The notes beneath the pieces were generated by a model. The model was not told the DNA's origin. It saw only the letters and a program-made list of their open reading frames with translations, and searched no databases. Shown piece after piece: positions 34,432-43,300 of a stretch of 64,000 bases of DNA. The first letter of the stretch is position 1. Each line of letters opens with the position of its first letter. The stretch lies in the NCBI RefSeq assembly GCF_017309585.1, contig NZ_CP071321.1, positions 372,001-436,000 on the forward strand, given 5' to 3'. A program made the translations under genes and the position numbers. This DNA is from Nitrogeniibacter aestuarii (GTDB taxonomy: Bacteria > Pseudomonadota > Gammaproteobacteria > Burkholderiales > Rhodocyclaceae).

Positions 34432-35232
34432 TCATGACTTGCGCAGTTTGCGGAAACCCCGTGCCAGACCGCCGACGCCGAAGGCCGCCAGCATGAGCGC
34501 CCAGCTCGGGGGCTCGGGCACCGGGCTGACCGTGATCAACGCGGCCCGATAGTTCGGCTGGTCAATGGTGGCGCCCGGGAACGCATTGAGAATGTTGCCG
34601 CCGGGCAGGAAACCGGCGTGTGCCGTCACGACGCCGCCCTCGGTAAGCCCGGTGTCGGGAACGCTCTGACCCAGCAGCGGGGTGTCCGCCGCCAGCTCGG
34701 TGTTGACCTCAGTGCCTGCATCCCAGATGTCGCTGCCGAAGATCACGCGGCGGACACTGAGAAATTCGCCGTCGTCGAAGATCCGGAACCGTCTGGGATC
34801 AGCGTTGGCAAAGAAGGCGTCGTTGCTGGGCAGAATCATCGAGGCGAAGCTCAGGTAGGCCGTGTCTTCACCCGGGTCGAAGTCGATCACGATGCTGCTC
34901 TTCGCGCCCGGCGCAAACACCGGTGGCGTGCCCGCGCCGAGGCCGGGCCCGAAGACGATGCCTTGTCCGAAGCCGGTGAAACTGCTCGACAGGGGGCCGG
35001 GGTTGCCGTCTTCGGCAAGGCGCTCGAGTTCCGCACTGGCGCCTTCGCCCGGGTTGAACAGATCGAAACTGCCGTCGTGGATGCCCACCCATACCGGGGT
35101 GAACAGGGTGCCGTTCGACGGCGCGAGATTTTCAACGGTCACACGAACCTGAAGCGCGTTGGCGGTGCCGGAGGCGGCAAACAGGGACGTGCCTGCCATC
35201 ATGGCGAGGATCAGTCGATGGGGGGCGAGCAT
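34432..35232 (-). CDS. Spondin-domain PEP-CTERM sorted protein
   Basis: 266 residues. Signal peptide about 1-26 (A-N-A), a spondin_N domain (about 30-205; V-E-N-L-A-P, P-V-W-V-G-I-H-D-G-S-F-D-L-F-N-P-G, and acidic D-F-D-P-G-E-D), and a C-terminal PEP-CTERM tail: V-P-E-P, a hydrophobic helix and the basic end R-K-L-R-K-S. The tail is recognised by exosortase (EpsH), linking export to exopolysaccharide production; no exosortase is in this window. The motif here is P-E-P-P-S rather than the common P-E-P-S-T. AGGATG lies before the ATG. Single gene. Confidence 0.88.
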   Translation of the reverse strand: MLAPHRLILAMMAGTSLFAASGTANALQVRVTVENLAPSNGTLFTPVWVGIHDGSFDLFNPGEGASAELERLAEDGNPGPLSSSFTGFGQGIVFGPGLGAGTPPVFAPGAKSSIVIDFDPGEDTAYLSFASMILPSNDAFFANADPRRFRIFDDGEFLSVRRVIFGSDIWDAGTEVNTELAADTPLLGQSVPDTGLTEGGVVTAHAGFLPGGNILNAFPGATIDQPNYRAALITVSPVPEPPSWALMLAAFGVGGLARGFRKLRKS

Positions 35233-35378
35233 GGGTTGGCATCCTTGAGGGTGGAGAATCGATTGCCCGCGTGGCGGGGCTACAAACCCACTTTAAGGAC
35301 GACGTCATGGGTGCGCCATGCGCGAACGTCCGGCATGAATGCCTGATCGTCTCGAAATGCGCTGAATGCCGGTGTGAC

Positions 35379-35452
35379 TGGAGCGGGTGAAGGGAATCGA
35401 ACCCTCGTATGCAGCTTGGGAAGCTGCCGTTCTACCATTGAACTACACCCGC
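35379..35452 (-). tRNA. tRNA-Gly (anticodon CCC)
   Basis: 74 nt including encoded CCA. Acceptor GCGGGTG / CACCCGC, D-arm GTTCAATGGTAGAAC, anticodon stem GCAGC / GCTGC with loop TTCCCAA (anticodon CCC), T-arm with GGTTCGATTCC. The pattern is that of E. coli glyU-type tRNA-Gly, which reads GGG. Confidence 0.96.
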
Positions 35453-35595
35453 CCGGGTGAAGTGCCGCGATCGCGACGTGCGGATTGTATCCGGGCCATG
35501 GGCGCTTTGGCAATTTGCCCGGGTGCAACGGGGCAGGGGATGTGGGGCTGGTGCTACAATCGGAGCCCATTCAACCCCGGTTTGCGCCCACATCC

Positions 35596-35805
35596 ATGTC
35601 CGCCATTTCACTCGTCATCAACGGTCAGACCGAGACGGTCGATGGGCCGTTGACGGTTGCCGACCTGCTTGAGGCCAAGGGGCTGACGGGCAAGCGGCTG
35701 GCCGTCGAGCGCAACGGTGACATCGTGCCGCGGGGCCAGCATGCCGACACCGCACTCGAGAACGGGGATCGGCTCGAAATCGTCGTGGCGGTCGGTGGCG
35801 GTTGA
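35596..35805 (+). CDS. thiS: Sulfur carrier protein ThiS
   Basis: 69-residue ubiquitin-like sulfur carrier for the thiazole ring of thiamine. Seen: N-terminal I-N-G-Q-T, L-T-V-A-D-L-L, and the obligatory C-terminal Gly-Gly (V-A-V-G-G-G). The ATG at 35596 starts the fold; a longer in-frame upstream reading enters non-coding sequence next to the tRNA. thiG follows after 30 bp. No TPP riboswitch was recognised in the 143 bp upstream. Confidence 0.95.
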   Translation: MSAISLVINGQTETVDGPLTVADLLEAKGLTGKRLAVERNGDIVPRGQHADTALENGDRLEIVVAVGGG

Positions 35806-35835
35806 ACCCCCGCCCGATTTTTCAGGAAAGCATTC

Positions 35836-36621
35836 ATGAGCGACGCTCTCGTCATTGCCGGAAAGGCGTATGACTCCCGCCTGTTGGTGGGGACCGGAAA
35901 GTACCGTGACTTTGCCCAGACCCGCGAGGCCATCGACGCCAGCGGCGCGCAGATCGTCACGGTCGCCATTCGCCGTACCAACATCGGGCAGAACGCCGAT
36001 GAGCCCAACCTGCTCGACGCCCTGCCGCCCGACCGGTTCACCATCCTGCCCAACACCGCCGGTTGCTACACCGCCGACGATGCGGTGCGCACCCTTCGTC
36101 TGGCGCGTGAGCTGCTCGACGGCCATGCGCTGGTGAAGCTGGAGGTGCTGGGCGACCCGGAGACCCTGTTCCCGAACATGCCCGAGACGCTCAAGGCGGC
36201 CGAGGTGCTGGTCAAGGACGGTTTTGACGTGATGGTTTACTGTTCGGACGACCCGATCCAGGCGCGTATGCTCGAAGACATCGGCTGCGTGGCGGTGATG
36301 CCGCTGGCCAGCCTGATCGGCTCCGGCATGGGGATTCTGAACCCGTGGAACCTCAAGCTCATCATCGAGCAGAGCAAGGTGCCGGTGCTGGTCGATGCCG
36401 GCGTGGGCACGGCCTCTGACGCGGCCATTGCCATGGAACTGGGCTGCGATGGCGTGCTCATGAACACCGCCATCGCCAAGGCCAACGACCCGGTGCGCAT
36501 GGCGCGGGCCATGAAGCTGGGCGTCGAGGCCGGTCGCGAGGCCTACCTGGCGGGCCGCATGCCGCGAAAAACCTATGCCGCGAGCCCCAGCTCGCCCACC
36601 GGCGGGCTGATCGGCCAGTAA
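35836..36621 (+). CDS. thiG: Thiazole synthase ThiG
   Basis: 261-residue TIM-barrel enzyme that forms thiazole phosphate from deoxyxylulose phosphate, dehydroglycine or iminoglycine, and ThiS thiocarboxylate. Seen: R-L-L-V-G-T-G-K-Y, V-T-V-A-I-R-R, the Schiff-base Lys in L-V-K-L-E-V-L-G-D, M-P-L-A-S-L-I-G-S-G-M-G, and V-D-A-G-V-G-T-A-S-D-A-A. An AGGAAAG ribosome site precedes it. Operon with thiS; trmB starts 76 bp further on and may be cotranscribed. Confidence 0.97.
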   Translation: MSDALVIAGKAYDSRLLVGTGKYRDFAQTREAIDASGAQIVTVAIRRTNIGQNADEPNLLDALPPDRFTILPNTAGCYTADDAVRTLRLARELLDGHALVKLEVLGDPETLFPNMPETLKAAEVLVKDGFDVMVYCSDDPIQARMLEDIGCVAVMPLASLIGSGMGILNPWNLKLIIEQSKVPVLVDAGVGTASDAAIAMELGCDGVLMNTAIAKANDPVRMARAMKLGVEAGREAYLAGRMPRKTYAASPSSPTGGLIGQ

Positions 36622-36697
36622 GCCGGACGCTGTGCCCTCTACCCAACATCGAACGGGTCGCCTGTGCGGCCCGTCCTGCTTTTGACGGAATCGGTTC

Positions 36698-37441
36698 ATG
36701 ACGGATCAGAACACGCCCGAGAACAACGAAGTGCCTCCTGAGGCACAGACGACCGAAGCGCAGACGCCACGCCTGTCACGCCAGCCCATCCGCAGCTTCG
36801 TGCTGCGTCAGGGCCGCATGTCGGACGCGCAGCATCGCTACCTGGCCGAGCAGATGCCGCGCATCGGCATTCCCTACACGGAGTCGAATGTCGATCTCGA
36901 CGCCATCTTCGGACGCGAGGCGCCCAAGGTGGTCGAGATTGGCTTCGGCATGGGGGACGCCAGTGCCCGGATCGCTCAATTCCTGCCCGGTACCGATTTT
37001 GTGGGGGTGGAGGTGCACGGCCCCGGCGTGGGCAATCTGTGCAAGCTCATCGACCTGGAAGGCATCGACAACATCCGCATCGTCCAGCATGACGCGGTGG
37101 AGGTCATGCGTGACATGATCGCGCCGGACAGCCTCGATGGCGTGCACGTCTTCTTCCCGGACCCTTGGCCCAAGAAGCGGCATCACAAGCGCCGCCTCAT
37201 CCAGCCGGCCTTCGTACACCTGATTGCCAGCCGGCTTAAACCCGGCGGGTACTTGCATTGTGCGACCGACTGGGAAGAATATGCCGAACAGATGCTCGAA
37301 GTCCTCAGTGGCGAGAGCAGTCTCGAAAACACGGCCAGCGACTATGCGCCACGCCCCGACTACCGACCGGAAACCCGCTTCGAGGCCCGCGGTCTGAGAC
37401 TCGGGCACGGCGTCTGGGATCTGGTCTTCCGCCGCCGCTGA
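36698..37441 (+). CDS. trmB: tRNA (guanine-N7-)-methyltransferase TrmB
   Basis: 247 residues; forms m7G46 in tRNA. SAM site V-E-I-G-F-G-M-G-D, then H-D-A-V-E-V and the family motif F-F-P-D-P-W-P-K-K-R-H-H-K-R-R-L, and a C-terminal T-x-F-E-x-R-G (E-T-R-F-E-A-R-G). The first 30 residues are a low-complexity acidic/Gln extension typical of betaproteobacterial TrmB. It follows thiSG on the same strand. Confidence 0.96.
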   Translation: MTDQNTPENNEVPPEAQTTEAQTPRLSRQPIRSFVLRQGRMSDAQHRYLAEQMPRIGIPYTESNVDLDAIFGREAPKVVEIGFGMGDASARIAQFLPGTDFVGVEVHGPGVGNLCKLIDLEGIDNIRIVQHDAVEVMRDMIAPDSLDGVHVFFPDPWPKKRHHKRRLIQPAFVHLIASRLKPGGYLHCATDWEEYAEQMLEVLSGESSLENTASDYAPRPDYRPETRFEARGLRLGHGVWDLVFRRR

Positions 37442-37497
37442 CCCCGATTTCCCGTCGGCCCAGGCACTGAACATCGTCATTGCAGGAGTCCAGCCCC

Positions 37498-39291
37498 ATG
37501 TGGCGTTTCATCACCGCACCGTTCCGTTTTCTCTGGGCTGCCGTCGACGGCACCCGTCGGGTGCTGGCCAACCTGCTGCTGCTGATCTTTCTGCTGATCA
37601 TCGTCGCGGCCTGGTGGGCCGGACGCACGCCGCCCCTGCCGGCCAAGGCGGCGCTGGTGGTTGCACCGGTCGGTCGTCTGGTCGAGGCGGCCACGCCGCC
37701 ATCGCCCAGCGACCTGCTTGCGGGTGGGCGTGGCGTGGCCGAGGTTCAGCTCGATGACGTGTTGCAGACCATTCGCCGCGCCAAGGCCGATTCGCGCATT
37801 CAGATGCTGGTGATTGCGCCCGAACGCCTGGGGCCGTCCTCCGTCAGCAAGCTGGCGGCCATTCGCGACGAGATTGCCTCGTTCAAGGAGAGCGGCAAGC
37901 CGGTGTATGCCTACGCCGGGCGCTTCAACCAGTCCCAGTACTACCTGGCCAGTGCCGCCGACCAGGTCTTCATGGCACCCGACGGCTACGCACTGGTGCA
38001 GGGGCTGGCGGCCTACAACACCTTCTACAAGCGCGCGCTCGACCAACTGGGCGTGAAGGTGCATGTGTTCCGCGCGGGCAAGTACAAGTCTTTCGTCGAG
38101 CCGTACACCCGGGAGGGCATGTCCGAGGAAAACCGTGCCATGACCCAGGGCCTGCTCGATTCCGTCTGGGCGAATCTCAAAGCGGATCTTTCCTCGACGC
38201 GCCAGTTGCCCGAAGAGGCGATCGACACTTACGTGAACGACTATCGAAGCCAACTGGCTGCGGCGGGTGGCGATCCGGCAAAGATGGCGGTTGACGGTGG
38301 GCTGGTGGACCGCTTGCTTGACAGCAATGAATGGGAGGCCTTCCTGGCCGAGCAGCTTGGGCGCAATGCGGACGGCGATCTGCCGCTGGTCGGGATGGAG
38401 GCCTATCTGGGCGATACCCGGCACTGGTTCCCGAGGGAAGGCGCGGGGATTGCCGTGCTGACCCTCCAAGGGGCCATCGTTGACGGCGATGGGCCGCCGG
38501 GGACGGTCGGTGGTGCCGCAGTCAGCCAGATGCTGCACGAGTTGCGCGACAACGACGGGATCAAGGCCGTGGTCCTGCGCATCGACAGCCCGGGGGGCAG
38601 CGCCTTTGCGGCCGAGCAGATCCGTGTTGCGGTCGAAGGCGTACGTGCCGCGGGCAAACCGGTGGTGGCCTCGATGAGTTCCGTGGCGGCGTCGGGCGGT
38701 TACTGGATCGCCACGGGCGCTGACGAGGTCTGGGCCTATCCGATGACGCTGACCGGCTCGATCGGTGTGTTCGGCCTGTTCCCGGACATCTCGGAACCGC
38801 TCGACGCGCTGGGGATCGATGTGGACGGCGTGCGCACGGCACCGCTGGCTGGGGCGCTCGACCCGCGGCGCCCATTGTCGGACGACGCGCGCGATGCGCT
38901 CCAGCTGAGCGTCGAGCACACCTACACCCAATTCATTCAGCGGGTCTCCAAGGCACGCAAGATGTCGATTTCCGAGGCGGACGCGCTGGGGCAGGGCCGG
39001 GTGTGGACCGGTGCCGAGGCCAAGGCGCGCGGGCTCGTGGACCAGCTCGGGGGCCTCGATCAGGCCGTGGCCGCCGCTGCCCGGCTGGCCAACGTGAGCG
39101 ACTATCACCGCGTCGAGGCGTCGGAGCCCCTGCCGCTGCGCCTGCAGTTGCTCAAGGAGTTTCTCCCTGACGCCCGTGCCAGTAGCGGTGTCGCGCCCTG
39201 GGTGAGTCGTGTCATGCAGGAGGCCGATCAGCTGCTCAACTGGAACGATCCGGCCAATCTGTATGCACATTGCCTGTGCGAACCGTTATGA
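37498..39291 (+). CDS. sppA: Signal peptide peptidase SppA, 67K type
   Basis: 597-residue inner-membrane serine protease that degrades cleaved signal peptides. One N-terminal membrane helix (about 28-48), then two tandem ClpP-like domains as in E. coli SppA. The catalytic Lys is probably K197 in G-K-Y-K-S-F-V-E-P-Y-T-R, and the nucleophile Ser399 in A-A-S-G-G-Y-W. The start has GCAGGAG 9 bp upstream; an ATG-like alternative six codons earlier has none. It is 56 bp after trmB. Confidence 0.95.
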   Translation: MWRFITAPFRFLWAAVDGTRRVLANLLLLIFLLIIVAAWWAGRTPPLPAKAALVVAPVGRLVEAATPPSPSDLLAGGRGVAEVQLDDVLQTIRRAKADSRIQMLVIAPERLGPSSVSKLAAIRDEIASFKESGKPVYAYAGRFNQSQYYLASAADQVFMAPDGYALVQGLAAYNTFYKRALDQLGVKVHVFRAGKYKSFVEPYTREGMSEENRAMTQGLLDSVWANLKADLSSTRQLPEEAIDTYVNDYRSQLAAAGGDPAKMAVDGGLVDRLLDSNEWEAFLAEQLGRNADGDLPLVGMEAYLGDTRHWFPREGAGIAVLTLQGAIVDGDGPPGTVGGAAVSQMLHELRDNDGIKAVVLRIDSPGGSAFAAEQIRVAVEGVRAAGKPVVASMSSVAASGGYWIATGADEVWAYPMTLTGSIGVFGLFPDISEPLDALGIDVDGVRTAPLAGALDPRRPLSDDARDALQLSVEHTYTQFIQRVSKARKMSISEADALGQGRVWTGAEAKARGLVDQLGGLDQAVAAAARLANVSDYHRVEASEPLPLRLQLLKEFLPDARASSGVAPWVSRVMQEADQLLNWNDPANLYAHCLCEPL

Positions 39292-39385
39292 TCAGTGGAT
39301 GCCGGTAAGGATTTGTTGCAGATCCTTGCCGGTGGCAGCGCGTGCTGCTGGTATGTTGTGTCACTCGTTTCGGTTCGGGATCACC

Positions 39386-39763
39386 ATGAAAAAACGCCTT
39401 CTGCTTCTGACGCTGCCCACCCTGCTGGTGGCTTGCTCAACTGTGCCTGTGCCAGAGCGCACCATTGTCGAGTCGCCGCCGCCGGACGAGCCCCAGCAGA
39501 TGGAGTTCGCGCTTGCCAGCGGCAGCTACCATTGCAATGCCGGTGAGGTGGTGAAGGTGATGCGCGATCGGAAGGACGGCAATCACATCAATGTGAGCTG
39601 GAAGGGGCGCAGCCATGATCTGCAGCGCAATCCGTCGGCCTCCGGCCTGCCGCGCTACGAGCACCCGGCCAGCCCGCTGGTATGGATCGATCTGCCCTGG
39701 AAGAGCTATCTGCTGGATCAGGAGTCGGGCAAACCCCTGGCCAGCGAGTGCCGTGCCGGCTGA
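39386..39763 (+). CDS. Small outer-membrane lipoprotein
   Basis: 125 residues with a lipoprotein signal and lipobox L-V-A-C17 (L-L-V-A-C-S). The mature part holds Y-H-C-N-A-G and a late A-S-E-C, two Cys that could pair, in a small beta-rich domain loosely reminiscent of MliC-type lysozyme inhibitors. That similarity is weak. It ends just before a bidirectional terminator. Confidence 0.7.
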   Translation: MKKRLLLLTLPTLLVACSTVPVPERTIVESPPPDEPQQMEFALASGSYHCNAGEVVKVMRDRKDGNHINVSWKGRSHDLQRNPSASGLPRYEHPASPLVWIDLPWKSYLLDQESGKPLASECRAG

Positions 39764-39781
39764 CACTGGCGCCGTTCAATG

Positions 39782-39810
39782 AAAAAGCCCCGCCGGATGC
39801 GGGGCTTTTT
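39782..39810. terminator. Bidirectional terminator between the lipoprotein gene and hemW
   Basis: AAAAAGCCCCGC / GCGGGGCTTTTT, a 12-bp arm with 5-nt loop, A-run on one side and T-run on the other, between two convergent genes. Confidence 0.92.
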
Positions 39811-39818
39811 CATGGGCG

Positions 39819-41021
39819 TCAGAGAAAGAGCTGGAGCAGGTCGTTGAGAAAACGTTGCCCTTGCGGCGTGGGTCGCCAGCGTTCGACGTCGGCAAGCACC
39901 AGGCCCTTGTCGCGGGCACGGATCAGGGCGGGCTCGATCGCACTCAGCGGCAGGCCGGTGCGTGCCTCGAACAGATCGGCGGGCACGCCGTCGATCAGGC
40001 GCATGGCGTTCATCATGAATTCGAAGGGCAGGTCGTCGGCGCCGACGCCGTGCTGATCCTGGATGAACTGTCCGGTACTGTGCGCCGCCAGATAGGCGCC
40101 GGGATGCTTGTGGCGCATCTGGCGCACGATGCCCTCGTGGCTGGAGAGCTTGCTGTGCGCACCGGCCCCGATGCCCAGGTAGTCGCCAAAGCCCCAGTAA
40201 TTGAGGTTGTGCCGGCATTGGCCGTGGGGCTTTGAGAAGGCCGATGTCTCGTAGTGCAGGTATCCGGCGTCCGCCAGCATGGTTTCGACCTGGTCCTGCA
40301 TGTCGGCCGCGACGTCCGGGTCGGGCAGGACGGGCGGGCTGTGGTGGAACGGCGTATTCGGTTCCAGGGTGAGGTGGTAGCACGACAGGTGTTGCGGGTC
40401 GAACGCAATGGCCGTGGCCAGATCGGCAGCCAGCTGGGTCGGGGTCTGCCCGGGCAGCGCGTACATGAGGTCGAGGTTCACCCGCTCGAAATGCTTGAGC
40501 GCCAGTTCGACGGCCTGCCGGGCCTCTGCGGCCGAATGGATGCGGCCAAGCGCGTGCAGGTGCAGGTCGTCGAAGCTCTGGATGCCCAGTGAAACCCGGT
40601 TCACCCCCGAGGCCGCGTACGCGGCGAAGCGACCCGCCTCGACCGTGCCCGGGTTGGCCTCAAGCGTGATCTCGGCCATGGGATCGAGCGGCAGGCGCAT
40701 GCGGATGTCGGTGAGCAGGCGATCGAGGCCGGCCTCGGTGAGCAGGCTGGGTGTGCCGCCGCCGATGAAGATGGAATGAACGCGCCGCCCCCAGACCGAG
40801 GGCAGGGCGGCTTCCAGATCGGCGATGACGGCATCGAGATACGCCGCCTCCGGAATGCCCTCGTGATGCGCGGCATGGGAGTTGAAGTCGCAGTAGGGGC
40901 ACTTCTTGACGCACCAGGGAAAGTGCACGTAGAGCGTCAGCGGCGGTGGCGACTTCAGTTGCGGGGTGTTGCGGGCCTGCGGGGGCTGCGGACGCAACGG
41001 GATGACCCGTCGCTCGCTCAT
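39819..41021 (-). CDS. hemW: Radical SAM protein HemW (heme chaperone)
   Basis: 400 residues. The radical-SAM cluster motif Cys37-x3-Cys41-x2-Cys44 is followed by D-F (C-P-Y-C-D-F-N-S-H), with S-I-F-I-G-G-G-T-P-S-L-L, E-A-N-P-G-T-V and G-I-Q-S-F-D. HemW binds heme and inserts it into respiratory enzymes. It is not the coproporphyrinogen oxidase HemN, which it resembles: the HemN-type N-terminal tip is absent. The start overlaps the rdgB stop by ATGA; the long in-frame upstream extension lies inside rdgB. Last gene of the kinase-phosphatase-rph-rdgB-hemW operon. Confidence 0.93.
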   Translation of the reverse strand: MSERRVIPLRPQPPQARNTPQLKSPPPLTLYVHFPWCVKKCPYCDFNSHAAHHEGIPEAAYLDAVIADLEAALPSVWGRRVHSIFIGGGTPSLLTEAGLDRLLTDIRMRLPLDPMAEITLEANPGTVEAGRFAAYAASGVNRVSLGIQSFDDLHLHALGRIHSAAEARQAVELALKHFERVNLDLMYALPGQTPTQLAADLATAIAFDPQHLSCYHLTLEPNTPFHHSPPVLPDPDVAADMQDQVETMLADAGYLHYETSAFSKPHGQCRHNLNYWGFGDYLGIGAGAHSKLSSHEGIVRQMRHKHPGAYLAAHSTGQFIQDQHGVGADDLPFEFMMNAMRLIDGVPADLFEARTGLPLSAIEPALIRARDKGLVLADVERWRPTPQGQRFLNDLLQLFL

Positions 41022-41620
41022 TCGGCGGTCTGCTCCAGCGCGAGCCGGTCGAGCAGATGGCGGCAGGCGTTGCCACGGTGACTCAAGGCGTTCTTGAGTT
41101 TGGGGTCGAGCTCGGCAGCGCTTTGCTTGAGATCGTCGAGCCAGAACACCGGATCGTAGCCAAAGCCGTGCTCGCCCTGAGGCGTCTTGAGAATACTGCC
41201 ATGCCATTCGCCTTCGGCGATGATCGGCTGCGGGTCGTCGGCGTGGCGAACCAGCGCGAGCACACAGACGAACCGCGCATCACGATCGGCTTCGCCGGCC
41301 AGATCGGCGAGCAGCTGGTCGATATTGCGTTCATCCGACTTCGGCTCGCCGGCGTAGCGCGCCGAGCGTACGCCCGGCGCGCCGCCCAGGGCATTCACGC
41401 ATAGGCCCGAGTCGTCGGCCAGTGCGGGCAGCCCGGTGTGCCGTGAGGCGTGACGTGCCTTGGCGATGGCGTTTTCAACGAAGCTGGGGAAGGGTTCTTC
41501 GGCCTCAGGGACATCGAAGTCGGACTGCGGTCGCACGGTGATGCCCAGCGGTTCGAGCAGGGCGGCAAACTCCTTGAGCTTGCCCTTGTTGCCGCTGGCC
41601 AGGACGAGTTCGGTGATCAT
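41018..41620 (-). CDS. rdgB: dITP/XTP pyrophosphatase RdgB
   Basis: 200 residues; hydrolyses dITP and XTP to keep deaminated purines out of DNA. Seen: L-A-S-G-N-K-G-K-L-K-E-F near the start, F-V-E-N-A-I-A-K-A-R-H-A, A-D-D-S-G-L-C-V-N-A-L-G-G-A-P-G, and G-F-G-Y-D-P-V-F plus the C-terminal S-H-R-G-x-A. The start overlaps the rph stop and the stop overlaps the hemW start (ATGA at both ends), implying translational coupling. Confidence 0.96.
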   Translation of the reverse strand: MITELVLASGNKGKLKEFAALLEPLGITVRPQSDFDVPEAEEPFPSFVENAIAKARHASRHTGLPALADDSGLCVNALGGAPGVRSARYAGEPKSDERNIDQLLADLAGEADRDARFVCVLALVRHADDPQPIIAEGEWHGSILKTPQGEHGFGYDPVFWLDDLKQSAAELDPKLKNALSHRGNACRHLLDRLALEQTAE

Positions 41621-42342
41621 GCGTCTGCGCTGGCCAGGACCTGGCGCTGGATGTCGTTGAGCTGGGCAATGCCGTCGGCGGCCAGGTCGAGCAGGGCATC
41701 GAGCGTCTTGCGGTCGAAGGCGGCACCTTCGGCGGTGCCCTGGACTTCGACGAAATGACCCGAGGCCGTCATGACCACATTCATGTCGGTGTCGCAGGCC
41801 GAGTCTTCCGGGTAATCCAGGTCGAGCACGGGGCGGCCGTCGAAGACCCCCACGGAAATCGCCGCGACCAGTTCGCGCATGGGGTTGCTTGCCAGCGCAC
41901 CGCGGGCCACCAGGCCATTGAGCGCATCCATAACCGCCACGCAGGCGCCCGTGATCGAGGCCGTGCGGGTGCCGCCGTCCGCCTGGAGGACATCACAGTC
42001 GATGATGATCTGCCGTTCGCCGAGCGCCTCCATGTCGACAACGGCGCGCAGGCTGCGTCCGATGAGACGCTGGATTTCCTGCGTGCGACCGCTTTGCTTG
42101 CCACGGGCCGCTTCGCGACCGCTGCGGGTATGGGTCGAGCGCGGCAGCATGCCGTATTCCGCCGTCAGCCAGCCCTTGCCCTGACCGCGCAGGAAACCCG
42201 GTACGCTCTCCTCGACGCTGGCCGTGCACAACACGCGGGTATCCCCGAACTCGATGAGCACCGAGCCCTCGGCGTGCTTGGTGAACCCGCGGGTGATACG
42301 AACGGGGCGAAGCTGATTGGGTTCTCTGTTGCTGGGGCGCAT
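41617..42342 (-). CDS. rph: Ribonuclease PH
   Basis: 241 residues; phosphorolytic 3' exonuclease that trims tRNA precursors. Classic N-terminus M-R-P-S-x-R-x-x-x-Q-L-R-P-V-R-I-T-R, G-K-G-W-L-T-A-E-Y-x-M-L-P-R-S-T, and R-T-Q-E-I-Q-R-L-I-G-R-S-L-R-A. The catalytic-site G-G-T-R-T-A-S-I-T-G and D-L-D-Y-x-E-D are intact. A GTG 15 codons upstream is in frame but overlaps the phosphatase gene; the family start is the ATG used here. Confidence 0.97.
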   Translation of the reverse strand: MRPSNREPNQLRPVRITRGFTKHAEGSVLIEFGDTRVLCTASVEESVPGFLRGQGKGWLTAEYGMLPRSTHTRSGREAARGKQSGRTQEIQRLIGRSLRAVVDMEALGERQIIIDCDVLQADGGTRTASITGACVAVMDALNGLVARGALASNPMRELVAAISVGVFDGRPVLDLDYPEDSACDTDMNVVMTASGHFVEVQGTAEGAAFDRKTLDALLDLAADGIAQLNDIQRQVLASADA

Positions 42343-42373
42343 GGGGCGGGGTGAATCCTTGTGGTTCGGGTGA

Positions 42374-43300
42374 TCAGGTGTCGGCACTGAATTTCTTGAT
42401 CGCCACGTTGATCTCGGCGATGGCCTGCTCGATCTCTTCGTCGCTCAGGTCCTGGGTGCCAGAGCCGGTGGTCGAGCGGTCGAAGCTATCCATTTGCGTG
42501 GTGAAGCTACTCACGGCCATGGTCTGGGTCGAGATCACGTCGGGCACTTCGTCGGAGAAGTCGTCGTGCCAGACCAGGCTGATCATGGACAGGTTGTCGG
42601 CATGCGGACCGGCGGCGAGCTCTGCCGCGTCGAGCACGCGAGGCGTGTCTTTCATGAGGTTCTTCGGGGTGGCGTAACGCTTGACCAGTTCTTCGGTGCC
42701 AAGGGGCCCCCACACGCCATCCGTGCATAGCAGGATGACGTCGCCGGAATACAGCGGAATCGGGCGGGAGAATTCGATCTGCGGTGCGTGGTTGCCGCCC
42801 AGACAGCTGTAGATGCGGTTGCGGCCCGGGTGGGTCGCGGCGTCCTCGGCATCGATCAGCCCCTGATCCATCATGAGCTGGATGCGCGAGTGGTCCTTGG
42901 TCTGGGCCTCGACCTTGCCGCCACGCAGCAGGTAGAGGCGCGAGTCGCCTGCGTGGGCCCAGTGGGCGAGACCGTTCTGGATCAGGCACACCACACAGGT
43001 GGTGCGCGGCGCTTCGGGCAGATGCTTGTCGAAGGCGTAATCCAGAATCGCATGATGCGCGTTGGTCATCACGTGCGACAGAAACAGGACCGGGTCCTGC
43101 ACCACGGGCTGTGCCTCACGCTGGAAGGTCTGGGTGATGTACTGGGCCGCGATCTGGGCCGCGACCTCGCCATGCAGATGACCGCCCATGCCGTCGGCGA
43201 TCACCATGAGCAAGGCATCGCGCGAGTAGCAATACGCGAGGCGATCCTGGTTGGAAGGGCGTTTGCCGGGCCGGCTTTCCTGGTAAATGGTGAATTTCAT
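42374..43300 (-). CDS. PP2C-type Ser/Thr protein phosphatase
   Basis: 308-residue cytoplasmic phosphatase. Metal-ligand motifs: Q-D19-R, V-I-A-D36-G-M-G-G-H, and the later C-T-D-G-V-W-G and H-A-D-N-L-S. An acidic C-terminal tail (about 245-308) follows the catalytic domain. The start overlaps the kinase stop by ATGA. It should reverse phosphorylation by that kinase. The targets are unknown; the downstream operon members RNase PH, RdgB and HemW are candidates only by location. Confidence 0.92.
   Translation of the reverse strand: MKFTIYQESRPGKRPSNQDRLAYCYSRDALLMVIADGMGGHLHGEVAAQIAAQYITQTFQREAQPVVQDPVLFLSHVMTNAHHAILDYAFDKHLPEAPRTTCVVCLIQNGLAHWAHAGDSRLYLLRGGKVEAQTKDHSRIQLMMDQGLIDAEDAATHPGRNRIYSCLGGNHAPQIEFSRPIPLYSGDVILLCTDGVWGPLGTEELVKRYATPKNLMKDTPRVLDAAELAAGPHADNLSMISLVWHDDFSDEVPDVISTQTMAVSSFTTQMDSFDRSTTGSGTQDLSDEEIEQAIAEINVAIKKFSADT

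Noticed and set aside
35453..35595. Possible TPP riboswitch before thiS
   Set aside because: The conserved CTGAGA and ACCTGAT-type elements are not present in this interval.
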